Source: Miscanthus floridulus
Lineage: Eukaryota > Streptophyta > Magnoliopsida > Poales > Poaceae
Length of the DNA stretch: 64,000 bases
Direction of reading: 5' to 3'
NCBI RefSeq assembly: GCF_019320115.1
Contig: NC_089584.1
Span: 103,154,320 to 103,218,319, forward strand
Shown here piece by piece: positions 33,256 through 45,000 of the stretch. The translations under genes and the position numbers were made by a program. The notes below the pieces were generated by a model that was not told the DNA's origin, ran no database searches, and saw only the letters and a program-made list of their open reading frames with translations. Within the stretch, counting starts at the first letter, position 1, and each line of letters opens with the position of its first letter.

Positions 33256-36200
33256 ATGGGGGCAGGGGAGGGGGCTGTGGAGGAGGCCACGGGCTTCGAG
33301 GTGGGCATCGTGGTGCCCAAGCTTTCCCGCGCCGCCGCGGCGGGGGCCGCCGACGACTGCGTGGCGCGGCTCGTGCGAGAGCTCGAGGGCACCGGGCTGC
33401 TCGTCGAGCGCGTCCGCGGTGTCCCCGCTGAGTTCATCAAGGTCTGTGATCTGTGACCCGGTGCCGATGCTATATTATTTTCTTTTCCTTTTAATTCAGT
33501 TTCAGCGGAGGAGGCGGCGATAAAGAAGAGCGCGAGCCCTCTAGTATCTGCCTCGCTGGGATATTATGCAACGCGTGCTGCTTGTTATTTTTTTTTCAGT
33601 TCTAATGCTTGTGGGCCTGCTGTTTGAATTTAGCTGGCTGCACCAATGGGGACCCTGGGCAGAGCTGCTGCTGAGATGCAGATGAAGAAGCTAACCTACA
33701 TCGGTAATTGCCTAATTGGACTACTATATCTATGACGAAGCATGTGGATTTTGAAATGCGATTGGCCATGGGCGATGTGTTTGATGTTGCTGTTAATTTG
33801 CGTCTCAGGAATGGAGCTTCAGTTTGAATGGGACCAGGTTGCAGCATTCGTTCGGCAGCCAGATGGTTCCCTGTTCAGCTGGAGAGAACGCTATTGCTGC
33901 TTCCGCTACTTGATATATGGCATTGTAAGTGCACGACCTAGCTATTGATGTGATTGAAATACATTGTAGTTATGACCACTGATTTATCACCTATGGTTCT
34001 ACAATGTACCTATGGATGCATTTTTAATGTTTGCTTCTATGGTCTCCACTGCATTGTAAGACTACCAATGACATGTGTACTTTGTTTCTGTGCTGATCCA
34101 TATTTTATCAGATCAATACACTCCCATTCATTGTTTGTTTGCTTGATATCATGTGTGAGAAGTGAAGTATATAACTAATCCGCCAAGTGTTTGGCTCTTT
34201 TCTAGGAGTATTTGGATATAGCTAATGTTATAGCAAGTTGGAATTGATGAATGCAGGTGAACAAGACAAACTCTGAAATAGCTCTTAAATTTGATGACAA
34301 GGAGTTCCATTGGAAGCAAAGTGAGTCCTTATTAACAAGGCTGGAAGCTGAAGGAGTTGTAAAGCTAGTATTCCCTTTGCATGGTACACTAATCTTAATT
34401 CTATTTATGCTCTTATTTGTGAAACTATTACTGTATTCCAGCTAAAAATTCCGTTGCAGATGAAATTAAAAGGAAGCAACTCCTGAGAAATTGGGCGCTT
34501 AATTGGCTTGAATTCACATGGCAACCTATCGATGAGATTTACTCCTACTTTGGAACAAAGGTAGAATTGTGTCCAATGCAGCTTATACATACTATACTCA
34601 ATTTATGTTCCATTCTGTCTAAAGCAAGGCAATAATTTTTCTACCATCTACTTGATTAAAACTCCACTTTGAACTGCAGATTGCAACATACTTTGCGTTC
34701 CTAGGAATGTATGCGCGATGGCTTTTCTTCCCAGCTGTTTTTGGACTGGCAACTCAACTCATAGATTTTGGGTATGCATTTCACTTGCGATGGCCTCTGT
34801 TGGAAAATTTAGTAACAAAATTAATATATATTTTTTCTCTCTGTTCTTATTTCTACATTTCTCCTCTTCACGTTGAATTCAGATCATTGCAGTGGTTGGT
34901 TCTTCCTGGTTTCTTTATCTTTGTTATTTCTTGGGCTGTCCTCTTTCTGCAATTTTGGAAACGGAAGAATTCAGCACTTCTTGCAAGGTTATACGTGATT
35001 CATATTGATCTGCCAATAACTTATATTGATCTGGAAATATCAGGCTGATATCCTCACAACTGTTTCCTTACCTCTATGACGCCCTGCAACAGATGGGGTA
35101 TTAATTGTTCACTACCTGAATACAAAAATCTGGGCAACGAACTCAGCTTCTTGAGTGATTCTCTTACTGTTGTGGAAAAGGAGTTTGGTGATGTGTCTGC
35201 GGAGAAAAGAAAGTTACAAAGGAATGAATGGTTCGGTGTCCTCCTTAGAATAAGGAACAATGCTATCATTGTGCTGGCTATCATTTTTCTTCAGCTGCCA
35301 TTTGAGTTGGCCTATGCTCATCTATATGAAATTACAGAAACTGAGGTTATGAGGTGAATAGATATGGTTACTTTAAAACTGTGCAATTGACTTGCTAGCT
35401 AGCTTTTCTACCGTAATAATACTTAATATCAGTTTCCCTTGGTTTTCCATTTGGTTGTCATTAAAATCTGCACTGTATTATTCTGATCAATTTTATATTA
35501 TACAGGTATTTGTTGACTGCAGTATATCTTGTTGCAATTCAATATTACACCAGAATTGGTGGCAAGGTGTCTGTCAATTTGATAAAGTATGAAAACAACC
35601 AAGGAGAAGAGTCTAGTTCCGCTAGTTTAGTTTATAAGGTAAATACCATGAAGTGAAAGATGATTTTTTCTTTATTTTTGGCTTCTTGCCTTATTTCCTT
35701 TTCTTCAAATGCAGGTCTTTGGCCTTTATTTTATGCAGTCATATATTGGGTTATTTTACCATGCTTCTTTGTATCGTGATATAATGGCCCTCCGGCAAGT
35801 CCTCATCCAGCGCCTCATTGTGTCCCAGGCATGTCTGCAGCATAATTGTTTTTTGAAAGTACTGCAGCATAATTGTTTTACTGTGGAATATTTTTGTACC
35901 ATAGTTTCCTATTGGCGATATGTATTCCTTTTTTCAGGTATTAGAAAATCTGATTGAGAATTCCATTCCTTACCTCAAGTACAGTTACAAAAAGTACATA
36001 GCTGTTCAGTAAGTTTCACATGAACCCTTGTCCTTATACTTCTTATTCACAGAGCAATAGAGTAATATATACAAGAATTCTCTCGCATCTTGTAGCAAGA
36101 AAAAGCATGAGAAAGAATCACCAGTGGGTAGGTCAGTCCGGTTGTCAACAAGAGTGGAGAAAGAGTATTTAAAACCCTCTTACACTGCAAGCATTGGAGC

Positions 36201-37113
36201 AGAACTTGAAGATGGTTTATTTGATGGTAAGTATTTGTCCTTTTCAGTTCTTTTGGTAGTCAGTTTGGATGTGGTTCATATATACCACTTGTGCTGCGTT
36301 TCAGTCATAGCATTTGCAATTTGAAAAGGAAAAGCAAATGATGGTGTTCGTGCTTATATTATTGAATCCATTACAGACTTTCTGGAGCTGACTCTTCAGT
36401 TTGGAATGATCATGATGTTTGCCTGTGCATTTCCATTGATTTTCTGCTTTGCAGCTCTGGTATGTGATCTCTATCATAAAATCACTATGTTGTTTAGCCT
36501 CTCTGTGTTTGTTGCTTTGATGTAACTCTGTTAATTTGTGAACTATGAGAACAGAACAATGTTACTGAAATCAGAGCAGATGCATTGAAGTTGTTAGTCA
36601 TGTTGAAAAGACCTGTTCCCCGTGCTGCAGCTACAATTGGAGCATGGCTGAACATATTCCAGGTTTACTAGCTGAACTTTTTAATTTCACTACTGGTGGG
36701 TTGTGGGAATATGCATGCCATGATTCACTCTGAAGTTTGTTTTCAGTTCTTGGTTGTGATGGCAATATGCACCAACTGCTTGCTTCTCGTTTGTCTGTAT
36801 GACGAGGAGGGGAAATGGAGGATTGAGCCAGGACTAGCAGCAATCCTCATAATGGAGCATGCTCTCCTCTTAATCAAGTTTGGTTTCTCCCACTTCGTGC
36901 CTGAGGTGATTTTCTGTATTTATCTGCTTCTGTTCAGTTGCACTGATTTCTTTATAACTGAAGCGCCCTTGTTCGGTTTCTTGGTTTTTTTTTGTCAATT
37001 AGGAGCCTGCGTGGGTGAAAGCAAATCGTGTACGATATGTAGCTCAGGCACAAAACGTCTGCTCCAAACAACTTTTGAGGAGCATTTCAAAATTTGACAG
37101 AAAACTGGATTGA
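33256..37113 (+). CDS. Anoctamin-like membrane protein (TMEM16 family)
   Basis: Sixteen exons: 33256-33441, 33634-33703, 33809-33924, 34257-34383, 34460-34560, 34680-34771, 34883-34987, 35093-35353, 35506-35638, 35715-35828, 35938-36008, 36096-36226, 36377-36459, 36555-36662, 36747-36905 and 37003-37113. Phases agree throughout and give 655 residues, close to the plant single-copy family. The N-terminal third is cytosolic; from about residue 207 on there are eight or more hydrophobic segments. The family-defining helix is seen as [10 protein letters not shown] (Glu506) running to [14 protein letters not shown], and a later helix has EHALLLIKF (Glu603) before VPEEP. These acidic residues match positions that bind calcium in animal TMEM16 channels and scramblases; whether the plant protein moves ions or lipids is not known from sequence. 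The intron after exon 10 has a GC donor (CAG/GCATGT). Confidence 0.93.
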
Positions 37114-37510
37114 GAAACATCATGTACAGTTTAGAAGTTATTGCTGGTTTTGTAGTTTAGGTAGAGCGGTTTTGTATAGTACAAAGTTGTACAAATCTAG
37201 CGGTGTAATATGTTGATTCATCTAACAGGTACAATATCTTGATTCATCTAACTGTTTCGTGTAGATATTAGCTTATCGCCACCTATTTTACCAGTAAATT
37301 GGTAGAGGAGAATGCCCTCAAGGGTATGACTGAGTTTTTTTGTTTCCTATCATTTTAATGATCTGTTGATTTGAACGGAAACTCAGACATGGTGCACCAT
37401 GTAATGTGCTGTGGGTGATTCCGAAGAGTAAGATAGCACCCTAGCCCAGAGATTATTTACTGGAGAATATGCACTGCTCTTTATTACAATTATTACATCC
37501 ATGACCTTAG

Positions 37511-37996
37511 CTAAATTTTATCACTTTTGACATAATTGAGGTAAGATCCACTGTAGTACACATACAGTATCAGCCTAAGTCGCCCTTTGAAACGAATGAA
37601 GGAGACAAATGAATTTTGCTCTTCTTTGCCCGGCGCTGCCGCCATATCAGCGGAGTTGTGATTACTGGAATTACTGCCTGCGAAAGTTATCTGCAGTCTA
37701 GACTCTAGATGCTCAGTAGGCCGATCCATCCCGCCTGCGCCGTGGTGCTCCGACGAGCCGTCGCTCTTCTCCGCCCAGGTGCCCAAACTGAGCTGGCGCA
37801 CCAGCGTCGCCACCTTCTTGGCCCATCGCCGGATCTCGTCCTTGACCTTGTCGGGCTCGACGTCCACGAGTGGACCAGCGCCCAGCCCGGAAAGGAGGCG
37901 CTCGAAGCGGGCGCTACCGCGGGACGGTGGCTTCGGCTGGCCGCCGCCGCCGCTGCCCTTGGCCGTTGCCTCGGCCGTCTTCTCGCCGACCGGCAT
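37511..37996 (-). CDS. Small uncharacterised plant protein
   Basis: A single-exon frame of 161 residues, convergent with the anoctamin gene, whose stop codon is 398 bases away. The N-terminal part is low complexity (Gly, Lys, Pro), followed by RFERLLSGLG and a charged helix-like stretch DPDK-type sequence (EPDKVKDEIRRWAKKVATLVRQLS in pieces: EPDKVKDEIRRW, AKKVATLVRQLS), which has the look of a conserved plant motif. The remainder is Ser/Asn-rich and the last 25 residues look like chance translation, so the true end may be earlier or spliced. I do not recognise the family. Upstream sequence beyond 38,095 is MITE-derived, so any promoter is short. Confidence 0.45.
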   Translation of the reverse strand: MPVGEKTAEATAKGSGGGGQPKPPSRGSARFERLLSGLGAGPLVDVEPDKVKDEIRRWAKKVATLVRQLSLGTWAEKSDGSSEHHGAGGMDRPTEHLESRLQITFAGSNSSNHNSADMAAAPGKEEQNSFVSFIRFKGRLRLILYVYYSGSYLNYVKSDKI

Positions 37997-38119
37997 GTGT
38001 GGTACCGCCGGTTTCTCGGTGCATCGTGAGTTGGAGATCGGTTTTGTACCAGCCTTCTTCTTCAGGAACCAGCAGCAATACGAAGGACAGGTGATTGCCC
38101 CATATTTTTCTAACTAATG

Positions 38120-38365
38120 AACAGTGGTCTCGTTCAATTTATCTTATATTCGGCTGGTTCGGTTTTTTTTTAGCCGGAATAGTATTTTTCTTTTACAACA
38201 ATTCAGCAAGAACAGTGTTTTTCAGCCAGTTTTTTACAACAAATCAGCCAATAGTACTTTTAGCCTGCCGTATTTTTTCAGCCAACGAACAGTATTTTCT
38301 CCACAATAAATCAGTCGACAGTACTTTCAGCCATGACTTATCAGCCCAGCGAACAGAGGAGATAA
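38120..38365. mobile_element. GTTCG-type MITE remnants
   Basis: Several short pieces of the family (cggctggttcgg, agtatttttcttttacaaca, cagcccagcgaacag) lie in a row, suggesting one rearranged or two overlapping copies. Confidence 0.5.
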
Positions 38366-38492
38366 AGATTTCACGAATTCCTGTGCACGCAAGGCTGTTC
38401 CTGTTTACATAATATATAAACAGTTCACTAGTCTAACGTTAATTTATTATCAACTGAGCCTCCCTAACCTGTTTGGCATGGCTCGATATATA

Positions 38493-38612
38493 GGACCCGT
38501 TTGGAGGAGCTGCTAGAGGCTCCGGCTCCGGGACTGTTCATGCATGCACTGTACCACGAAGCCTGCTACAGTACCTCGAGATGAGGAGCAAGGAACAGCG
38601 CCAAACGGGTCC
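38493..38612. mobile_element. 120-base MITE
   Basis: GGACCCGTTTGG and CCAAACGGGTCC are perfect inverted ends, with ATA on both sides (38,490-38,492 and 38,613-38,615). The interior has ctgctagaggctccggctcc-like sequence. 38,613-39,226 beyond it is 3' flank of the next gene with nothing else seen. Confidence 0.82.
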
Positions 38613-39226
38613 ATAGTGTGCAGAAAAGAACACCATCAGCTCAGAGAGAGAAAAACAGCTCCTTCCCACAGTGTGTGGAACCGATGAAGTAAAAAACAAT
38701 AACATCATCAGCTCCTAATTCAATTTAATAAGAGAGATTTGCTAAGGTGTGAAGAAGCAGGCCAAAGCTGTCACCAAATCACATGATTAAGCAGTACTTG
38801 TATAATTCAGGGACAAATTCAAGCAGCGGACCTCAGAATTTTCGAAGTCACGTGATTTTTCGAGGTCACGTGATTAAGCAGTACTTGTACAACTTGTTGC
38901 TTTGATGTCTTTTTTGACCAATTACAAGGCAGAACATTTTTCAAAACTCAGCACAAGAGAATGAAAACAAGAATGTTTCCAAGAGAACCTCTGAGGGCAG
39001 CAGCACAGATAACCAAAGGCCATAGGTACTAATAAAATATTTTCATAGGCTTAATAATATGTCATCGGTACAATTGTACAAAGGTGGAGTTAACTATGAA
39101 AATTTGTAGCAGTTTTAGATAAACAAATTTCCTCATACTCCAAATCTTGAAAGCTGTATAAACACCACCCATCCACAATGTTTTTGATAACACAAAACGA
39201 GCCATTGACCATTGACCACTGTTGCC

Positions 39227-40527
39227 TTAGTTTGCCTGCCTGTTCTTCTTCTTGACACCAGAGTTGGCAACCTGGAGGCTGCGGTACACTGCGCTCAGCC
39301 TTGCAAGAGCTGGCTTGGTAAGATCAGGCCTGTAATAGTTGTCACCGACCTGTACAAACAAGTAAATAAAACCACAACAGTTAAACTGATGATGCCGACT
39401 TGCTCAAACAAGAACCACATTTCAGGTGAGACAGGCAGACAGCATGCCTCTCGTTTGGAAAGGGTTACAAGTGGTCAAAAGCAAGCATCAATTTTTTTCA
39501 CAGAACTTCAACTTAGGGGTGCAAACAAATGCTTCCAACGAGCTCAGATGCCAAGCGTAACAAGTACATCACATTGAAGGTCAAACCTTTTATTGAATGA
39601 TGAACCTTCTTATATGTTAAGGTACATCACAGCAACTGTAAATAGGAATCACAAGGGCAAGCACACAGTAAGTCAGCTGGCCCACGAACCAGTATATAGG
39701 TCATTTTAGGTGGATTGCCAGCCCTAACCAGAGATTATTCTCACGTGCTACTAACCATCCACAGTTTTTATAAACTAGCACATACTTGATCTCTTGTAAA
39801 AAACTGGTATTAGAACCAGAGCCTTTAAAACAGCTATAAATGTGAACCAAGAACAATAAGTTAACGGTATGACAAGACTGTCAAGAAGACTATGTTATAA
39901 TAAAAAAACAAACTCTCTTCACATTCAGAAGCTAAGTGCAGACAGGTTAATGTACCTTAAAGATTAAGGCTCATCACAGCAATTTTATAACTAGTAAACT
40001 ACAGATTTTTATAAAATAAAATCATCTATATTTGAGGGGTACAAACTACAAAGTTCTAACCAGATGATCTTCAACTAGAACTACATCAGAGGACACAAAT
40101 TACATAAAAGATTGAACATGGGATGGGGTTGTTCTATACCTGGTTCTTGACAGCCTTGGCCATCTTGCGGAACTCCTTGCGCATGACAGACTTGTGGTGG
40201 AGGCTGGCGGGCTTGTTCTGCTTCTTTGTTTTGGTTGTTGAGAGGACCACCGCAACTTCCTTGCCACTGGCTGGCTGCACTGTCATGGTCTTCTTGTTGG
40301 CAAGGCCTGAAAAGTAACCAATCAGTGCCACCGATGGCATAAAAAAGTCAAATCAACAGGCTGGTAAACAAACATTAACCAGAGTGCTTGTAGGAGTGAA
40401 CATTGTAGAGATTGTTGGGCTCCTTGCTGAACTGAACCTTGGCATTGCCGTTGCCAAACTGTTTGATCAGGAAGGAGTTATTCTTCCTCACGATCTCCCA
40501 GACCAGGGAATCTGGAACCGTCGCCAT
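39227..40527 (-). CDS. RPL28: Large-subunit ribosomal protein eL28
   Basis: Three coding exons on the minus strand: 40527-40380, 40306-40140 and 39349-39227, phases 1 and 0, giving 145 residues. The start [20 protein letters not shown], the middle KHSG joined to [31 protein letters not shown] and the basic end KKKNRQAN are those of plant eL28, a protein of the cytosolic 60S subunit. An intron of about 514 bases (41051-40538) appears to lie in the 5' UTR: a CTACG/GTGAGA donor and a GGTTTAG acceptor ten bases before the ATG. Such leader introns are common in plant ribosomal protein genes. The promoter carries the expected telo-box, site II and TATA elements. No damage is seen. Confidence 0.95.
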
Positions 40528-41174
40528 TTATGCTTACCTAAACCAGGAATCCAACACACAAAATGATACATCGGCTAAACAGGGAAAACTAACTGATAAA
40601 CATCGGAATCATTATCTCACTAACAATTTCAGTACAGCATAGATCTATCAGACTAAAGAAAGATCAGAACATAGAATGAAACAACATAATAATCCAGAAG
40701 ATGTCTGTTCCACAAATTAACTTCTACAGAATTATATATTTAGTTGACCAATCTAGTGGCCTGAAAACTGTATGCAGTAGTAATTCTACGAGTAACAAAT
40801 GCTATGATCAACAAACCCCACAATTTATAGCACTGAGGCGAATAAGGCACAGGTAACAAATGAAACTGGGGGCAAATCGAGCACTAGTGGAGTTCAAAGT
40901 TAGGCCTTCCAACATTTCAGGCGATGAAATAGGAGATGTGAAGTTCAAATACGTCGATTTACGCGCACTAAAGAAGTCAGACTATATTAGTAATTAACAG
41001 AGACCAGTTCATGTAAGAAAGTTGACGCGAGAAGGGAAGATTTCTTCTCACCGTAGGTTGGAGCGACACAACACCGTAGATGGCAGTGACACACCGCTAA
41101 TTTTGCTTCTTTCCGGCGCTCGGGTGCTGGTGGAAGGTGATATCGATGCGGCGGCGCGAGCTTTAGAAGCTCAC

Positions 41175-41224
41175 TTTATATAGTGTGTAGCGGTGCTCAT
41201 AAACCCTAGGCCGGATAGTGGGCC
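41175..41224 (-). promoter_or_regulatory. eL28 promoter: TATA box, telo-box and site II element
   Basis: On the minus strand the order toward the gene is site II GGCCCA (41,219-41,224), telo-box CTAGGGTTT (41,201-41,209) and TATATAAA (41,175-41,182). This combination is the known signature of plant ribosomal protein promoters that follow growth and cell division. Confidence 0.8.
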
Positions 41225-41229
41225 GAGTT

Positions 41230-42077
41230 GCTTTGTTTTGGTGGACCTCTCCAGCTTGATCTGCGCCTCTGAGAAGACCTTTTTTTTTTCTTTCTTTTTT
41301 GCGCCCCCTCCCTCGACTATTTCCTTTCGTTCATATTTTCTTTAGATTATTTTGTGTGAATTTGAGTTACTCGTTATTATTTTGATGTCACTGACATTTG
41401 TTTTAATTTTTCTTTAGATTGATTTGTGTGAATTTGCGTTGTATGACGGTTAGATCTCCAGAGGACGCAAATCATCCGGTACTGCTTCCTGTGTTGCCAA
41501 ATTGCTTACCGATCACAATTACTCACCACTTGCATTAAGTTCACAAGAAGGCCAACATCAGGACAACTGAAATTTTAAGCCACATTTTAGTCCCAAACTC
41601 CCAAGGAAAATTCATAAAAAATATAGCCCTTAATGCAAAGATTGTGCCACCTCGCTTCACATGAATAGGCTACAGACGAGGCTGCACATGAATAGACTGC
41701 AGACGAGGCGAGGCTGCAGAAAGCATGGAACAATCTCTCACAAAAATCATGCATAGCATGAGTGTACCAGATCCAGTTACAATGGGATGAAAATGAAAGA
41801 ACCCCGGAAGTTCTATACATACGGCACATGCCATGCTTATTAACAATCACTAGCAGGAAATTTAAGTCTTTACAATATGATTCTATTGAATATATGAGGG
41901 TACAGGAGAACAAAAGAATTGCAGGCTCAAACTAGCACAGCACCATGGTATCCAGAAAACATTCTGTGTTGCTATACTGTACAGATCTCAACTCAACCAC
42001 TATAAAACGTATCATTGTCAATCGTATGTATGACTTAATTCAACTGAAACTCCAAGCTCTGTATATGTCGTGTAAAC
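41230..42077. other. Intergenic between eL28 and the IST1-like gene
   Basis: 3' flank of the IST1-like gene and distal eL28 promoter. A 26-base-scale tandem duplication (cacatgaatagrctrcagacgagg, near 41,660-41,710) is the only structure noticed. Confidence 0.4.
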
Positions 42078-45000
42078 CTAAGGCCGGTTTGTTCGAAGAG
42101 ACCTAAAATGTGCGGCAAAAGAATCATAGTCTGTTGGAAGCTTGGGATGAACATGTGCAGGGGGTGTTTTCGGGGTGCTCTCTTTTGGAGTTCCAGCTGA
42201 GGTTTCTGTGTCCCCCTCATTTCCTCGAACAAAGTTTCTTCTCATTTCAGCTTCTTGGGGCTTCCCTCTAGCCATCGGAGAGTCAATCTGCTCAGCTTTA
42301 GGCGAAGACCGCTGTACTGCAACCCTGGGGTACACACTTGCATCCCTCCTTTCAGTCCTTTGTTCAGTACTTGAGCTGTTGAATCCTTGATGGCCTCGTG
42401 TCTTACTTGGCATGCTCTCAGTTTCATCATCATATTGAGCTCCAGTTTGGATACGACTATCACTCTTTGTGTCTGATGTTACCTCCCGTGTCCTGCGTGA
42501 TTGTATCAGCACTCCAGACCGCTTAGACTGAGGAGTCTGTTGTTGCTCTAGTTCTTCTTCGCTGTCATCTGAATCAAAGTAATTTCTAGCCATTGTTGAT
42601 CTCACTCCTCGGCGTGCTCCAATACCTGGCTTTTCATGATAAAGCACTTGACTAAAATTCTCAAGTTCAGAACTCTTAGTTGTTGGAAGACTTATATTAC
42701 TAGGTAGCTCAGATAGCTTCTCAGCGTCATCTAAACCAGAGGAATTTCTTGCTATGGTTGATCTTGCTTCCCAGTGTGTTCCAACACTTTGATTTCTTTC
42801 GTGAAGTTCACTGTCGTAGTTTTTACCTGAATTAGTCCTGGCTGAAAACGAGCTTTTGGGGCTACTTCTATTCTGTTTGAATGTAGTATTCTCTTCAGAA
42901 TCAACTGACTCTTCAGTGCTGGAAGAAACCTTAGGCAAGGACTGCCTAGGCAGAATGCTCTCCCTGGAAACTTTGGTGTATGGTGGGGCTTGCCTGGGTT
43001 TGTTTCTTAGTCCAGGCGTTAACCTACCAAAGTTAAGGCCGTTGTCACCTTCCTTATCATCAGAAGTTGCTGAAGTACGTATGGCAAAAGGCAATGACTG
43101 CTGCTCATTTGCTCCGGCTGAGGATGAACCTTTGAATTTATCTAAATCTGTCTCTTCTTCCAAAAGATCAGAATCTCTGCTTTGCACACGGTTCAAATTC
43201 CTCACTGCCTGTGCTCCTGAATAATCATATATGGGTGAACCATCAGGTCCACCACCTTTGTTCAGGCCAGACAAAACAGATCCTCCTGAATGCGTGGCTA
43301 TGGCTATTTCCTCATCAGAGTTACCACCATCTGAATCAAAAGCAGGACGCAAGTTATCATAAGAATGAGGTAAAGGAATATCACTTCTGTTTGTTCCTAA
43401 ATTATCAGATAGTTGTGTTTCTGTTCTGGAAATTAGGGCCGATGTTTTCTGGTTGTATGGAGATTCACTTCTGTGCTGTTCACTCCAATCTGCAGTTGAG
43501 AATCCCATATGATCTCTGGGACCAGGTAGTTGTTCAGTATGCTTTGAGGAGAATGTGTCCAACAAATTCTCTTCTTCAACATCAGAATTATATTGATCAA
43601 AAACAACGGGTGAAGAATTGCCTTGAGCTTTGTCATTCTGCTTGTCCCAAACAGTGGTGCTGCTGCCATGGGCAAATGTATCATGTGAAGAATTAAAGTT
43701 ACCATAGTAGTCATCTGTGCTCTCTTGATCAGAGCTAGATCTCCTGATCTCCACATTCTTGAAATTGCGCCCAACAGGTCTAGTATCTTGCAAGTTTTCT
43801 CCAGGAAAATCAAACGGATGAACTTCAGATCTTCCAATGTCACTTTCTCTCTCATATAAATCATCAAAACGTGGGTCAGGTGAATGAGCACGAGGTGGTT
43901 CAGTTGGCATTTCATAAACATATGGATGGCTTTCTGGACTGTAGGAGTGGAACTGTTGATATGGGGCCTTATCTGTTGATATATTCTGACTATCAACACG
44001 GGTTGTTTCTGTTCCTCCAAAATTGTTTCTTGAGTTACTTGGCATCACCCTTGGATCATTAACACCTGAACTCTGGTCATGGAAACTCTTCTCATCCTTC
44101 ACTATATGTTCAGCTTGTTGCTTTTGCTTCCTCAGTGTGTTTTCGCTACTGTATGCGGCTGAATCATATGCTCCAGTGCCTTTATCTCCATAATAGTTTC
44201 CACGACTAGCAAGTTCAGCAGCAGCTCTAGCAGCAATGCTAGCCATCTCTGCAGACTCTGCTGCTGCCTGTGCAGCAGATGTTGCATCCTTGAATTCCAC
44301 ATTCCAATTGGTACCAGTCACCGAAGGTTTTCTTTCCCTATGCTGATTGATCTCTTCATTCCTGGATGCTGTGTCTGAAAGGGAAAATCGAAGATTTCAA
44401 TTGGAATATAAACATAATAGAGCAGTGAAAACTGGCAGACATTCAAACAATGCAATCCTTCTGTACCTGGGACCGTTGCGCTGTATTGAGGGTAAGGTGG
44501 ACCTCCTGGATTTCCATGTGAGATATTGTCAGAACCAGGCGTCTGTGCTGAAGAGTAAGCAGATGGCCCATGTTGGGAGATAGGAGGTACTGAAGCACTG
44601 GAACTATTATGAATGTTTTCTTTCGGAAAAGTATTAGAACTGGCACTGCCATATGCTGTTCTATTTGCTGGCACATGTGCAGGCGAAGGTCCCACTGGCA
44701 CATGGGAAGTGGCTGAGTCCACAGCTGTCGCAGTTACACCTGAATATGTAGGCTGTGGTGTTGACATGTTAGAAGTAGATGATCCCATAGTTGAAATGTT
44801 TCCTCCAGAATATGTTGCAGAGCCATACTAACAAATAATATAATGAATCATTAGGGCCACAATGTCCAACTAAGGGCAGAAAAGTGAAACCACTCTAAAT
44901 CATATACTTACCAGAGGATTTTCATTTGGCTGCTGCAGCTTCTCCTCAAATGCTTTTGGCTCCCATTTAATGTTATGCTCCTCTGCTATCGAGCTCAAGG

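Noticed and set aside
43433..44020. 195-residue minus-strand frame within the IST1-like last exon
   Set aside because: Out-of-frame shadow; the long frame 42,078-44,374 continues exon phase.
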